A DNA stretch of 19,013 nucleotides, from assembly GCA_000151295.1 (NCBI GenBank), contig GG745382.1, forward strand, positions 98,252 through 117,264, in the 5' to 3' direction. Numbering within the stretch: position 1 is the stretch's first letter; every line of letters begins with the position of its first letter. The DNA comes from Allomyces macrogynus ATCC 38327 (lineage: Eukaryota; Blastocladiomycota; Blastocladiomycetes; Blastocladiales; Blastocladiaceae). Shown piece by piece: positions 18,608-19,013 of this stretch. The translations under genes were made by a program, and so were the position numbers. The notes beneath the pieces are model-generated. The model was given only the letters and a program-made list of their open reading frames with translations. It had not been told where the DNA came from and made no database searches.

Positions 18608-19013
18608 TCAATGGCTCACCTGCACATTCGCAAACGCGACGCCGTCCGCCAGCGACTCGCGGAACAGCGACTCGGACCCGACGCGCGCCTCGGCCATGCG
18701 GCGCTTATGCCACAAGAACGTGCGGAACAAGTCGACAATCGGCCGCTGCCCAACTTTTTCGTGTCGGAGTCCCGTCGCCCACGCGTAAAACTCAGACACG
18801 CGCGCCACGCGGTGCCGGCAGAACCGGTCCACCGGATAAATCGTGAAATCGTCGCTCGACGAACTCGGCGGCGTCGACGGCGTCGACGTCCCCGACGACG
18901 CCGACGGGCCCGTCGTGAACCGGCCCAGCATCCCGACGCCCGACGATGGCGACGCGGCGCGTTCGGGTACGGCGGTCCCCGGCCGCGCGAGCCGCAGGCC
19001 GAACGCGCAGTCG
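18608..19013 (-). CDS. Sec2/Rabin8-like Rab exchange factor, C-terminal part (partial)
   Basis: One open stretch enters from the window edge; the frame begins DCAFGLRLARPG. After a Ser/Thr/Pro-rich linker (SSGTSTPSTPPSSSSDD) it reads YPVDRFCRHRVARVSEFYAW, then an Arg/Lys-rich helix (LFRTFLWHKRRMAEARVG). This pattern fits the conserved C-terminal region of Sec2/Rabin8/GRAB proteins, where human members have SCRARITAVCNFFTYIRY followed by MQLRKEMSLAKLG. Family members activate Sec4/Rab8 for exocytosis through an N-terminal coiled coil that is outside the window. The frame ends in TGA at 18610-18608 just after a perfect splice donor, CAG|GTGAGC (18620/18619), so the exon may instead end at 18620 and continue in another exon. 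The family call is by remembered pattern. Confidence 0.55.
   Translation of the reverse strand, partial: DCAFGLRLARPGTAVPERAASPSSGVGMLGRFTTGPSASSGTSTPSTPPSSSSDDFTIYPVDRFCRHRVARVSEFYAWATGLRHEKVGQRPIVDLFRTFLWHKRRMAEARVGSESLFRESLADGVAFANVQVSH

Noticed and set aside
1..19013. CRISPR arrays, transposon ends or integrase genes
   Set aside because: No regularly spaced repeats, terminal repeats with target duplications, or transposase/reverse transcriptase motifs were seen. The copies here look like segmental gene duplicates.

Overview
The window looks like a GC-rich fungal genome. Genes are split by very short spliceosomal introns (about 69-94 nt, GTACGT- or GTGAGT-like donors, CTAAC/CTGAC-type branch sites, CAG/TAG acceptors), and the recognisable proteins are fungal (fungalysin M36 peptidases, VPS11, ARP8, a Sec2/Rabin8-like protein). 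GC content, intron style and a local M36 cluster would suit a zoosporic fungus such as a Blastocladiomycota member (Allomyces-like). The placement is inference, not proof.

Layout. 2-841 (+): the last five exons of VPS11, with its RING finger. 1516-3675 (-): an M36 fungalysin gene (copy 1), complete except that the second intron lacks a GT donor. 4243-5277 (-): a decayed F-box/LRR gene. 5557-6208 (-): a truncated, frameshifted LRR relative. 6507-9098 (+): ARP8, a subunit of the INO80 chromatin remodeller, with one apparent single-base frameshift in a G run. 9667-11832 (-): an intact three-exon M36 gene (copy 2). 12880-13131 (-): a small degraded M36 active-site fragment. 13552-15597 (-): a clear M36 pseudogene (copy 3). 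15634-15747 (-): an F-box fragment joined directly upstream of copy 3. 16160-17846 (-): an intact-looking two-exon F-box/LRR-like gene. 18608-19013 (-): a partial exon resembling the C-terminal region of Sec2/Rabin8 Rab GEFs.

Reading of the whole. Two conserved housekeeping genes (VPS11, ARP8) sit in a region where two families, secreted M36 metallopeptidases and F-box/LRR proteins, have duplicated and then partly died. Twice an F-box/LRR gene or remnant lies just upstream of an M36 copy on the same strand (4243-5277 with copy 1; 15634-15747 with copy 3), which suggests that the unit copied may have held both. M36 copies share intron positions and phases, and copies 1 and 2 share a TATA-type promoter. 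Copies 2 and 3 also share their 3' flanks. I see no tRNA, rRNA, CRISPR array or autonomous transposon.
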